Assembly: GCA_040757795.1 (NCBI GenBank)
Contig: JBFLWG010000043.1
Location: 1 to 8,693 of the forward strand
Reading direction: 5' to 3'
Length of the DNA: 8,693 nucleotides
Origin: DYTO01 sp040757795
GTDB lineage: Archaea > Hadarchaeota > Hadarchaeia > Hadarchaeales > Hadarchaeaceae
In this document: in pieces, positions 1 through 4,947 of the stretch
Layout: every line of letters starts with the position of its first letter
How positions within the stretch are numbered: the first letter of the stretch is position 1
Translations under genes and position numbers: made by a program
Notes under the pieces: generated by a model
What the model was told of the DNA's origin: nothing
Databases searched by the model: none
What the model saw: only the letters and a program-made list of their open reading frames with translations

Positions 1-1
1 G

Positions 2-259
2 GGCTTGACGGCCGACGATGTCATGGAGTACGATTTGAAAAGGCACCTAATCAAGTTCGAAGAGGTCGACTTGAGAAGGCTGGAGCAGGTCAAGAACTAC
101 GACTGGTTCAAAAACAACAAGGAATGGCAGAAGCAGTTCAAGATGTGGAAGGAGCTGAACGGTAAGGTCGAGCTTGCGGCGCTGTCATCAAAAGGCATCA
201 CCTTCATTTCGGACAACTACATACCAAACAAGATCAAAAACAAGCAGTGGCTGGATTGA
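2..259 (+). CDS. top6A: DNA topoisomerase VI subunit A, C-terminal end (5' truncated)
   Basis: The reading frame is open from the left edge, so only about the last 85 residues of a protein normally near 370 residues are present. Topo VI is an A2B2 type IIB topoisomerase. Subunit A (Spo11-related) carries the DNA-cleaving tyrosine and the Toprim metal site, and both lie upstream of this window. What is visible is the end of the Toprim-side fold and the typical family tail: a D-x-x-R-x-x-x-x-x-x-Y-x-W-F segment, a W/K-rich helix (KEWQKQF), then A-L-S-S-K-G-I-x-F-I-S-x-x-Y-I-P-x-K near the C-terminus. No start codon can be assigned; the TTG at position 5 is internal. The gene ends in TGA and converges on the KH gene only 19 nt away. 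Identification rests on recalled family sequence; a search of the tail would confirm it. Confidence 0.82.
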   Translation, partial: GLTADDVMEYDLKRHLIKFEEVDLRRLEQVKNYDWFKNNKEWQKQFKMWKELNGKVELAALSSKGITFISDNYIPNKIKNKQWLD

Positions 260-278
260 TTTTCCACGGGCCGAAAAT

Positions 279-806
279 CTACCTTCTGGGGCCATAGCTC
301 CTCATTTTTTTCTTTCTCTGCAGGAACCTGTAGACTGTCGTGTGCTCAGACCCCTTGAGAAGCATCTCGATGGCCTCCCTTGCGACGGAGATCTGCTCGG
401 CCGTCCCGATCACCGCCACAGTCTTCCCGTACACAGAAATGTGGGTTCCGGTCTCCCGCTCCATGGCCCCCCTCGCCTTGCCTTCCTCACCTATCAGCCG
501 CCCCCTCATCCTCTTCAGCGTCTTTTCAGAGCCGCCGACGTAGTCCCTGATGTCGAGGACGTCCATGAACTGGTCCTCCTCGAAAAGTTTGAATGCCCGC
601 GCGGGGCTGAAGCCGCGTGAGATTGCCTTGAGCACATCGGACGCCTTCAGCGCCCCAAGTGGGTCGGCCGCGGCTTCTATCTTGGCCTCCCCGGTCTCGC
701 TGTCAAAAGTAATCTTGGACCCCGTCCTTTTCTCTATCTCCCGCTTGACCGAGCCGTCCGGGCCTATCGCGGCGCCAATCCTTTCTTTTGGTATTCGTAT
801 GTACAT
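279..806 (-). CDS. Two-KH-domain rRNA-processing protein (Dim2/Pno1 family)
   Basis: This 175-residue RNA-binding protein matches the archaeal homologue of eukaryotic Dim2/Pno1, a factor in small-subunit rRNA maturation that binds near the 3' end of 16S rRNA. The first KH domain (about residues 1-55) has a G-P-D-G loop at 15-18. A middle helical linker carries the family segment AISRGFSPARAFKLFEED. The second KH domain (about 83-152) has a G-E-E-G loop at 106-109, followed by H-T-T-V-Y-R-F-L and a basic tail (RKKKMRSYGPRR) likely to touch RNA. I chose ATG 806-804 over the GTG at 818: a GGTG Shine-Dalgarno-like sequence lies 6 nt before it, and the KH fold begins immediately (MYIRIPKERIG). The GTG alternative adds four residues. 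The gene lies 12 nt downstream of the dCTP deaminase on the same strand, so it is probably co-transcribed with it. Confidence 0.88.
   Translation of the reverse strand: MYIRIPKERIGAAIGPDGSVKREIEKRTGSKITFDSETGEAKIEAAADPLGALKASDVLKAISRGFSPARAFKLFEEDQFMDVLDIRDYVGGSEKTLKRMRGRLIGEEGKARGAMERETGTHISVYGKTVAVIGTAEQISVAREAIEMLLKGSEHTTVYRFLQRKKKMRSYGPRR
305..317 (+). terminator. T-rich tract that may end top6A transcription
   Basis: Seven consecutive T (305-311) followed by CTTTCT lie about 46 nt past the top6A stop. Archaeal termination relies on U-tracts without a required hairpin. The tract sits on the non-coding strand of the KH gene, where it encodes that protein's Arg/Lys-rich tail, so its composition may simply reflect the lysine codons. 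Low confidence. Confidence 0.3.
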
Positions 807-818
807 CCCGCGCACCAC

Positions 819-1394
819 TCAGCGGCGGTGGCTGTCCTTGAATGCAAGGCTTTCAGATGGCTCCAGCCTTCCGGAATACTTCCCCTTGATGTCGTCATAA
901 CCCAGCTGGGCGGCCTTGTCCATGGTGTAGAATAGGAGCTGGCACACCCTCATCCCCGGGTAGAGCTTGACCGGCGAGGGGTTCATGTTGAGTATCTCGA
1001 GGGTCACTGGGATGGGGCTTTTTTTGCCTGAGCCGGGGTTCACATGCCCAGAGGAGATGTGGATGAACACCCCCATCCTTGCTATTGAGGACCGGCCCTC
1101 TATCGACGCCACCAGGTCGTTGGGCACAGCCACCCTCTCTTTGGTGACACCGAGCACGAGCTGGCCGGGTTGCAGCACGAAGGGCCTGCCCTTGGTGTCG
1201 AGCAGGCGGGTGTTTCTCTTTATGGACTTCTGCTCGTGAGGGTCGACCACGCCGTCCCCCTTGAATATCCTGAAGCTGCTCCCCAGCCGCAGGTCCACCT
1301 GGCTCGGCCCTATCAGCTTGTCATCAAAAGGATCAATTACAATTCTCCCGATTTTGACGTAGGCGCGGATTTGTTCTCCAGACAGTACAGACAT
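819..1394 (-). CDS. dcd: dCTP deaminase family protein (Dcd/dUTPase superfamily)
   Basis: The family deaminates dCTP to dUTP, or in some archaea makes dUMP directly, supplying thymidylate synthesis and limiting dUTP. The 191-residue length fits a Dcd trimer subunit. The N-terminus (S-G-E-Q-I) and G-P-S-Q-V-D-L-R-L-G (29-38) are typical. The core motif G-R-S-S-I-A-R (100-106) supplies phosphate- and base-binding Ser/Arg residues, and T-L-E (131-133) carries the expected catalytic glutamate, E133. L-Y-P-G-M-R-V-C-Q-L follows. Odd points: the loop usually reading roughly T-A-H-x-I-D-x-G-W/F is S-S-G-H-V-N-P-G-S here and is followed by extra residues (G-K-K-S-P-I-P) before the T-L-E strand. Deaminase versus dUTPase specificity is therefore less certain than fold membership. 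I chose ATG 1394-1392 over a TTG three codons upstream. It is first in a probable two-gene operon with the KH gene. Confidence 0.85.
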   Translation of the reverse strand: MSVLSGEQIRAYVKIGRIVIDPFDDKLIGPSQVDLRLGSSFRIFKGDGVVDPHEQKSIKRNTRLLDTKGRPFVLQPGQLVLGVTKERVAVPNDLVASIEGRSSIARMGVFIHISSGHVNPGSGKKSPIPVTLEILNMNPSPVKLYPGMRVCQLLFYTMDKAAQLGYDDIKGKYSGRLEPSESLAFKDSHRR

Positions 1395-1420
1395 GGAGAT
1401 CAAAGAAGACTGATTTCAAC

Positions 1421-1444
1421 CCCACAAAAGTGTTGCGGTGTGGG
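1421..1444. promoter_or_regulatory. Perfect 6-bp inverted repeat in the dcd leader region
   Basis: CCCACA (1421-1426) and TGTGGG (1439-1444) form a perfect dyad with a 12-nt spacer. It sits between the dcd TATA box and its ATG, overlapping the predicted start of transcription. That placement would suit an operator, or a small 5' hairpin in the transcript. A six-base match in a short region can occur by chance, so this is only suggestive. Confidence 0.3.
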
Positions 1445-1447
1445 ATT

Positions 1448-1455
1448 TCATAAAG
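1448..1455 (-). promoter_or_regulatory. TATA box for the dcd-KH operon
   Basis: Read on the minus strand this is CTTTATGA, preceded by CCAAA. Counting about 26 bp downstream puts the transcription start near 1426 and leaves a leader of about 30 nt before ATG 1394. This is a pattern match only. Confidence 0.5.
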
Positions 1456-1512
1456 TTTGGAACCAGTTTTGTTGGCGCAGCACTAAAAACATCGTCTCTG
1501 ACTAGGAAAATC

Positions 1513-1518
1513 TTATAA
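1513..1518 (+). promoter_or_regulatory. TATA box for the 74-aa protein gene
   Basis: TTATAA within an A/T-rich stretch is centred near 1516, predicting a transcription start near 1542. This falls after the ATG at 1530 but just before the ATG at 1548, which favours the second start. Confidence 0.55.
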
Positions 1519-1547
1519 TTCATTGACGCATGGATTTTACAGGGAAC

Positions 1548-1772
1548 ATGGCTCTATCCGAAGAACACTACAAGCAGCTGGTGAAGTTTGCTAACTCCCA
1601 GATAGGCAAGGCACCATTTCTGGTAAAGGACATAGCTAGGTCCAAAATCAAAGACACTCTTGCCTCGAACACTTCTGATTCTTTGCTATCTGACGCGCCT
1701 TTCATTTTAGACTACACTGTCCGGGAAGTCTTGGACGCGCTGATTGCCGCCGTGAACAAAGGGGACATTTAA
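1548..1772 (+). CDS. Uncharacterised small protein, 74 aa
   Basis: I do not recognise this protein. It reads MALSEEHYKQLVKFANSQIG at its start and looks soluble and largely alpha-helical. An N-terminal stretch with mixed charge is followed by a Ser/Thr/Asp-rich middle (about 38-48) and a C-terminal helix (V-R-E-V-L-D-A-L-I-A-A-V). No cysteines, membrane segment or known motif are visible. An in-frame ATG at 1530 would add six residues (MDFTGN), but the TATA box at 1513-1518 places the transcript start near 1542, so the ATG at 1548 is preferred. The gene stands alone, divergent from dcd and upstream of the tRNA-Ser gene, with its own promoter. Its base composition is A/T-richer than the gcv genes. 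Coding status rests on the start/promoter fit and an uninterrupted protein-like frame. Confidence 0.6.
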   Translation: MALSEEHYKQLVKFANSQIGKAPFLVKDIARSKIKDTLASNTSDSLLSDAPFILDYTVREVLDALIAAVNKGDI

Positions 1773-1801
1773 CAGCGTTGCGCCAGCCGTAGCACAGAAA
1801 C

Positions 1802-1807
1802 TTTATC
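1802..1807 (+). promoter_or_regulatory. TATA box for tRNA-Ser
   Basis: TTTATC is centred about 28 bp upstream of the mature tRNA 5' end at 1833, the expected distance for an archaeal TATA box with at most a very short 5' leader. Confidence 0.6.
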
Positions 1808-1832
1808 CCAACCGTATCCTAATGGTGCTTGG

Positions 1833-1920
1833 GCCGGGGTAGCGAAGCCAGGTAACGCGCACGCCTTGAGAGCGTGTGGCCCTATGGGCCTCGGGAGTTC
1901 AAATCTCCCCCCCGGCGCCA
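1833..1920 (+). tRNA. tRNA-Ser (anticodon UGA), CCA encoded
   Basis: A complete type II tRNA of 88 nt including CCA, reading UCA serine codons. The acceptor stem GCCGGGG (1833-1839) pairs with CCCCGGC (1910-1916). The D stem is GCG/CGC (1842-1844, 1856-1858) with GG in the loop. The anticodon stem CACGC/GCGTG (1860-1864, 1872-1876) encloses the loop CTTGAGA with anticodon TGA at 1867-1869. The long variable arm GGCCC-TAT-GGGCC (1878-1890) is diagnostic of Ser/Leu, and discriminator G1917 is the serine identity base rather than the A of leucine tRNAs. The T arm GGGAG-TTCAAAT-CTCCC spans 1893-1909. The CCA end is encoded (1918-1920). No intron is visible. Confidence 0.97.
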
Positions 1921-1925
1921 TTTTT
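1921..1925 (+). terminator. T5 terminator after tRNA-Ser
   Basis: Five T directly follow the encoded CCA, a typical archaeal U-tract terminator position for a monocistronic tRNA. Confidence 0.55.
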
Positions 1926-1933
1926 ACTAAAAG

Positions 1934-1939
1934 TTTAAA
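1934..1939 (+). promoter_or_regulatory. TATA box for the 466-aa extracellular protein gene
   Basis: TTTAAA flanked by A/T is centred near 1936.5, which predicts a transcription start near 1962-1963, three or four bases before ATG 1966. The earlier ATG at 1939 overlaps this box and so is unlikely to be in the mRNA. Confidence 0.6.
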
Positions 1940-1965
1940 TGTGCCCCAAAAAAGAGGATAATAGT

Positions 1966-3366
1966 ATGACCGTGAAATTAGTTCTGATTCCAGTTGTTGT
2001 CTGCGCTTTAGTGATTGCAGTGTCCGCCTTCGTCTTCCTTAAGGAAGCACCCCCTCAATCTCCCGGACAGCAGACTGGGACTCCAACGCTTCCACCTTCC
2101 GCCTTGGTTGGCAGCCTCATACAGCCATCAAATTTGGAATACAAAGGCGCTTTCAGGTTGCCAGCGGGGGTGTCTGAAACAATAGGGTGGGAGTGGGGCG
2201 GTAGTGCAATGGCATATTATCCTAGCGGCGACTCCAGCGGCGCCAGCGATGGATATCCTGGTTCGATTTTCGGAGCCGGACACAACCAGACCCACTACAT
2301 CTCAGAAATAAGCATCCCCGCGCCGGCCATATCCTCAAACAAAAGCTTAAGCGATCTCAATACCGCCACAACATTGGGGCAGTTCACAAACGTGCGGTCG
2401 GGAATATCCGCGCTCGAACAAATTTACACTGATAGTGCGCTGAACTATGTTGGGATGGAATATCTGCCCGCGCAGGGATCTCAGACGAGTGGTAAACTAT
2501 ACTTATGTTGGGCGGCCCATTTCCAAGACGCCCCGTTGGACGTGCCATCACACATGTGGTGCGATACCAATCTAACGAACCAGCAAGGGTCCTGGCGGGT
2601 TTTAGACAACTCCTTCGTCACGCTTTACAGCACGAACAATTACATGTTCGAAATCCCAGCGAACGTGGCGGATAATTATTTCAGTGGGCGGCGGCTTGCG
2701 ACCGGAAGGTATCGTGATGGCGGGTGGGGCGGAATGGGGCCAAACTTGTTCGCTGTCGCCCCTTGGGCATCGGGCAATCCGCCGGCCGCCGGCACAACCC
2801 TTCCAACCACAACACTCCTTCGCTACGCCAGCACTCACCAAGAAGGTTACCAATACGTGGGGAATTACAATTACAAGATGGACAACTACCAGCACTCCGA
2901 TGAATGGGTGGGCGGGGCCTGGCTGACAGTTGATAACAGGTCCGCGGTGATTTTCATGGGGACAAAGGGGACTGGCAGTAAAAATGCCTGGTACGGATAT
3001 CCCAACGGTCTTGTTTGGCCGGACGAAGCCCCTTTCCCATCAGAACCAAGTTATCCATTTGAAGAGCGGGGATGGTGGACTGAAAGTTTCGAAGCGCGAA
3101 TCTTGTTTTACAACCCCCTTGATTTAATAGCCGTGGCCAACGGTTCCAAGCAACCGCACGAGCCACAGCCCTATGCAAGCATGAGCATTGACAACTTCCT
3201 GTTTAACATCGACAAAATGAATCACCCCGACTTCGCCGATTCCCTGAATAAATACCGCATCAGCGCATGTTCTTACGATCGTTCAAATCAACTGTTGTAC
3301 ATCTTTGAATATCGCGGGGATTCAGAGACAGACCGGCCGCTTTGCCACGTTTTCAAAATAAATTAA
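1966..3366 (+). CDS. Membrane-anchored or secreted protein of unknown function, 466 aa
   Basis: The N-terminus has one basic residue, then a hydrophobic helix at about residues 5-25 (L-V-L-I-P-V-V-V-C-A-L-V-I-A-V-S-A-F-V-F-L). A Pro/Ser/Thr/Gln linker follows (about 28-45), then a large ectodomain of about 415 residues. The helix could be an uncleaved anchor or a signal peptide; no clear lipobox surrounds Cys13. The ectodomain is rich in Gly, Trp, Tyr and Asn and short beta-like segments, with recurring elements such as Y-K-G-A-F-R-L-P, G-H-N-Q-T-H-Y-I-S-E-I-S-I-P and G-R-Y-R-D-G-G-W-G-G-M-G. This suggests a beta-propeller-like fold (inference). It has four cysteines, enough for two disulfides, and several N-x-S/T sequons (NQT, NKS, NLT, NRS, NGS). 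I recognise no catalytic motif. ATG 1966 is preferred to 1939 because of the TATA spacing. It lies directly after tRNA-Ser and is A/T-richer than the gcv genes, so transfer is possible. Confidence 0.8.
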   Translation: MTVKLVLIPVVVCALVIAVSAFVFLKEAPPQSPGQQTGTPTLPPSALVGSLIQPSNLEYKGAFRLPAGVSETIGWEWGGSAMAYYPSGDSSGASDGYPGSIFGAGHNQTHYISEISIPAPAISSNKSLSDLNTATTLGQFTNVRSGISALEQIYTDSALNYVGMEYLPAQGSQTSGKLYLCWAAHFQDAPLDVPSHMWCDTNLTNQQGSWRVLDNSFVTLYSTNNYMFEIPANVADNYFSGRRLATGRYRDGGWGGMGPNLFAVAPWASGNPPAAGTTLPTTTLLRYASTHQEGYQYVGNYNYKMDNYQHSDEWVGGAWLTVDNRSAVIFMGTKGTGSKNAWYGYPNGLVWPDEAPFPSEPSYPFEERGWWTESFEARILFYNPLDLIAVANGSKQPHEPQPYASMSIDNFLFNIDKMNHPDFADSLNKYRISACSYDRSNQLLYIFEYRGDSETDRPLCHVFKIN

Positions 3367-3417
3367 AGACTGAACATCGCGGCACAAAACTATTCATCGT
3401 GCAAATTTGGGGAAAGG

Positions 3418-3425
3418 TAAATAAG
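3418..3425 (+). promoter_or_regulatory. TATA-like box for the exonuclease-like gene
   Basis: TAAATAAG is centred near 3421.5, which predicts a start near 3447-3448, exactly at the second ATG of the gene. It departs somewhat from the usual TTTATA-like consensus. Confidence 0.45.
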
Positions 3426-3447
3426 CGGCGAAAATCGACCGATGTTC

Positions 3448-4014
3448 ATGCGAGTAATCGGCCTCGATATAGAAACCATGGGGCTGGATCCCGAGAGCAA
3501 GTCAATAACAGCTATTGGACTGGGCATCCCTGAAAAAAAGCAGTTTACTGTGCATTTCGTCAGGAAGCCGCTGCAGGAGCGCAATGCCTTGAAATGGTTG
3601 CATAAAAAAATACAGCAGAACCTCCCCTGCAGGGTCGTGACATGGCGGGATTTTGACGTGGATTTCATCCGCGTCAGGGCGAAAATCAACAGGGTCAGCG
3701 ACCCGCTTGCCAGCGCGTCGGAACTCCTAGACCTGCACGAGTGCGCTTTGGATTCAATAGTGCCGGACGGAGGAGACATCCACCTGACCGATGCCGCAAA
3801 CATGTTTGGGTTAAACAACAGGAAAACACCGTCAAGAGAGATGCCGGCCCTTTACGTACGCTGGCTCGCCGGAGACACAGGCGCTCGCGAGAAAATAGTT
3901 TCGCACTGCCACGAGGACATATTCATGATGCTGGGGGTTTACAGCGTGCTGAAGTCAAAATGCCACAATGTGAAGAAGTTGGCCGGGTTGAGCGGGCCGG
4001 TCCGTTTATTTTAG
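3448..4014 (+). CDS. Predicted RNase H-fold 3'-5' exonuclease (YprB / PolB-exonuclease-like)
   Basis: A 188-residue stand-alone nuclease domain. Motif I, D7-I-E9-T at the end of the first beta strand, is the classic metal-binding D-x-E of DEDD exonucleases. The segment W-R-D-F-D70-V-D-F-I (66-74) corresponds to motif II (N/x-x-F-D-x-x-F). The segment around 111-121 (H-L-T-D-A-A-N-M-F-G-L) matches the family's L-x-x-x-A-x-x-F-G-L helix, and H-C-H-E-D157-I supplies motif III. All four expected acidic positions are therefore present (D7, E9, D70, D157) and the enzyme is probably active on DNA or RNA 3' ends; the substrate is unknown. ATG 3448 is preferred to ATG 3442 because the TATA box at 3418-3425 predicts a leaderless transcript and the first beta strand begins right there. 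Archease follows 24 nt later but seems to have its own promoter. Confidence 0.75.
   Translation: MRVIGLDIETMGLDPESKSITAIGLGIPEKKQFTVHFVRKPLQERNALKWLHKKIQQNLPCRVVTWRDFDVDFIRVRAKINRVSDPLASASELLDLHECALDSIVPDGGDIHLTDAANMFGLNNRKTPSREMPALYVRWLAGDTGAREKIVSHCHEDIFMMLGVYSVLKSKCHNVKKLAGLSGPVRLF
4005..4012 (+). promoter_or_regulatory. TATA box for archease, inside the end of the upstream gene
   Basis: TTTATTTT overlaps the last codons and stop of the exonuclease-like gene. Its centre near 4008 predicts a start near 4034, about 5 nt before the archease ATG. The TATAT at 4027-4031 is too close to the ATG to serve. Confidence 0.45.
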
Positions 4015-4038
4015 CAAAAAGAACAGTATATCGGTGGC

Positions 4039-4464
4039 ATGAAGCGTTACGAGTGGGTCGAGCATCCATCCGACATAGGGTTCCGCGCGTACGGCCGAAG
4101 CCTGGCGGAAGCTTTCGAAAACGCGGCTCTGGCGCTCCTTGAGGTGATGACCGACACAAACAAAGTGGAGCCTCTTGAGAAAGTTGAAGTCGACCTGAAG
4201 GCGAAGGACGAGGGGGCGCTGCTTTACGACTGGCTGGACAGGCTGATTTACCTGCACGACTCCAGAAACCTTGTGATGTCAAAGTTCAAGGTGGAAATCT
4301 CCCATGTTGGGGAAGGCCTGAAGCTCCATGCGAGCGTCATGGGGGAGAAGTTCGACCCGAAAAAACACGAGGAGCGGACGGCCGTCAAGGCGATGACATA
4401 CCACATGATGGAGGTCAAGCAGGGCAAGGATGGATGTTCAGTGCAGGCGGTCGTCGACATCTGA
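4039..4464 (+). CDS. Archease, activator of the RtcB tRNA ligase
   Basis: Archease is a small metal-binding protein that helps guanylylate the RNA ligase RtcB and keeps it turning over during tRNA splicing and RNA repair. The 141 residues match the family along the whole length. H9-P-S-D12-I-G-F-R-A-Y-G is the N-terminal metal motif, followed by S-L-A-E-A-F-E-N-A-A, V-M-T-D, L-L-Y-D-W-L-D-R-L-I-Y, H-E-E-R-T-A-V-K-A-M-T-Y-H-M-M, and the invariant C-terminal D140-I141. D12, D140 and the terminal carboxylate are the expected metal ligands, so the protein looks intact. rtcB itself is not in the window. The start at 4039 is the only sensible ATG before the conserved N-terminus, and the TATA box at 4005-4012 gives a very short leader. 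Confidence 0.95.
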   Translation: MKRYEWVEHPSDIGFRAYGRSLAEAFENAALALLEVMTDTNKVEPLEKVEVDLKAKDEGALLYDWLDRLIYLHDSRNLVMSKFKVEISHVGEGLKLHASVMGEKFDPKKHEERTAVKAMTYHMMEVKQGKDGCSVQAVVDI

Positions 4465-4480
4465 CCCAAAACCCCCATTT

Positions 4481-4486
4481 TTTAAA
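4481..4486 (+). promoter_or_regulatory. TATA box for the gcvH-gcvPA-gcvPB operon
   Basis: TTTAAA, part of the run T6AAA (4478-4486), is centred near 4483.5. It predicts a start near 4509-4510 and a leader of about 10 nt that contains GAGG 7 nt before ATG 4520. The preceding T-run may also end archease transcription. Confidence 0.55.
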
Positions 4487-4519
4487 CAGGCAGCTTGAGT
4501 CATAAATCGAGGCGACGGC

Positions 4520-4939
4520 ATGGATGAATATGAAGTGAGGGACGGTTTGTATTACAGCCGGGAGCACGAGTGGGTGAAGGCAGATGGGAACCTTGCGAAG
4601 ATCGGGATAACAGACTACGCCCAGAAAAAGCTCGGAGACATTGTCTATGCTGAACTGCCGGATGCTGGAAAGGAGGTAAGGCAGGTGGCTGAGCAGAAGA
4701 CGAAGGACATGGAGCTGGGGGCTCTCGAGTCCATCAAGGCGGTTTCCGCAATATACAGCCCCATAAGCGGCACAGTGAAAGAGGTCAACAAATCCCTTCA
4801 GGAAAGGCCCGAGCTCGTCAACACCAGCCCGTACGACGAGGGTTGGATCTGCGTGATAGAGGCTGAAGATCTGGGCGCGGAGCTCAAGAACCTGATGGGC
4901 TCAAAAGGTTACTCGGAATACCTGAAAAAACTGAAGTAG
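4520..4939 (+). CDS. gcvH: Glycine cleavage system H protein (lipoyl carrier)
   Basis: The H protein carries the aminomethyl group on a lipoyl arm between P, T and L proteins of the glycine cleavage complex. At 139 residues it is slightly longer than usual. Typical features are G-L-Y-Y-S-R-E-H-E-W-V (9-19), I-G-I-T-D-Y-A-Q-K-K-L-G-D-I-V-Y-A-E-L-P (28-47), and the lipoylation hairpin E-S-I-K73-A-V-S with K73 as lipoyl-lysine. P-I-S-G-T-V-K-E-V-N, N-x-x-P-Y-x-x-G-W-I and the C-terminal Y-S-E-Y-L-K-K-L-K follow. Just before the hairpin there are about 7 extra residues (within Q-V-A-E-Q-K-T-K-D-M-E-L-G-A-L) compared with the H proteins I can recall. The gene starts the operon, and gcvPA begins 8 nt after its stop. 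Confidence 0.95.
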   Translation: MDEYEVRDGLYYSREHEWVKADGNLAKIGITDYAQKKLGDIVYAELPDAGKEVRQVAEQKTKDMELGALESIKAVSAIYSPISGTVKEVNKSLQERPELVNTSPYDEGWICVIEAEDLGAELKNLMGSKGYSEYLKKLK

Positions 4940-4947
4940 CTGGTTTA

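Noticed and set aside
174..620. Plus-strand frame of 148 codons overlapping the end of top6A and the KH gene.
   Set aside because: It is antisense to the clearly recognisable KH protein and its translation is rich in Pro, Arg and His with no family features.
1939..1965. Upstream ATG that would extend the secreted protein by nine residues (MCPKKEDNS).
   Set aside because: It overlaps the TATA box, so it would lie upstream of the transcription start; the shorter form also gives a more typical N-terminal membrane helix.
1833..3366. Possible integrated element using the tRNA-Ser 3' end as attachment site, with the secreted-protein gene as cargo.
   Set aside because: I see no repeat of the tRNA 3' end further along the window and no integrase gene.
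4027..4031. TATAT just before the archease start as a promoter element.
   Set aside because: It is only about 10 bp from the ATG, so transcription would start inside the coding sequence; TTTATTTT at 4005 fits better.
4144..4198. GTGATGA followed about 45 nt later by CTGA, resembling box C and box D of a C/D guide RNA.
   Set aside because: It lies inside the archease gene and encodes the conserved V-M-T-D motif; no C' and D' boxes or terminal stem are present.
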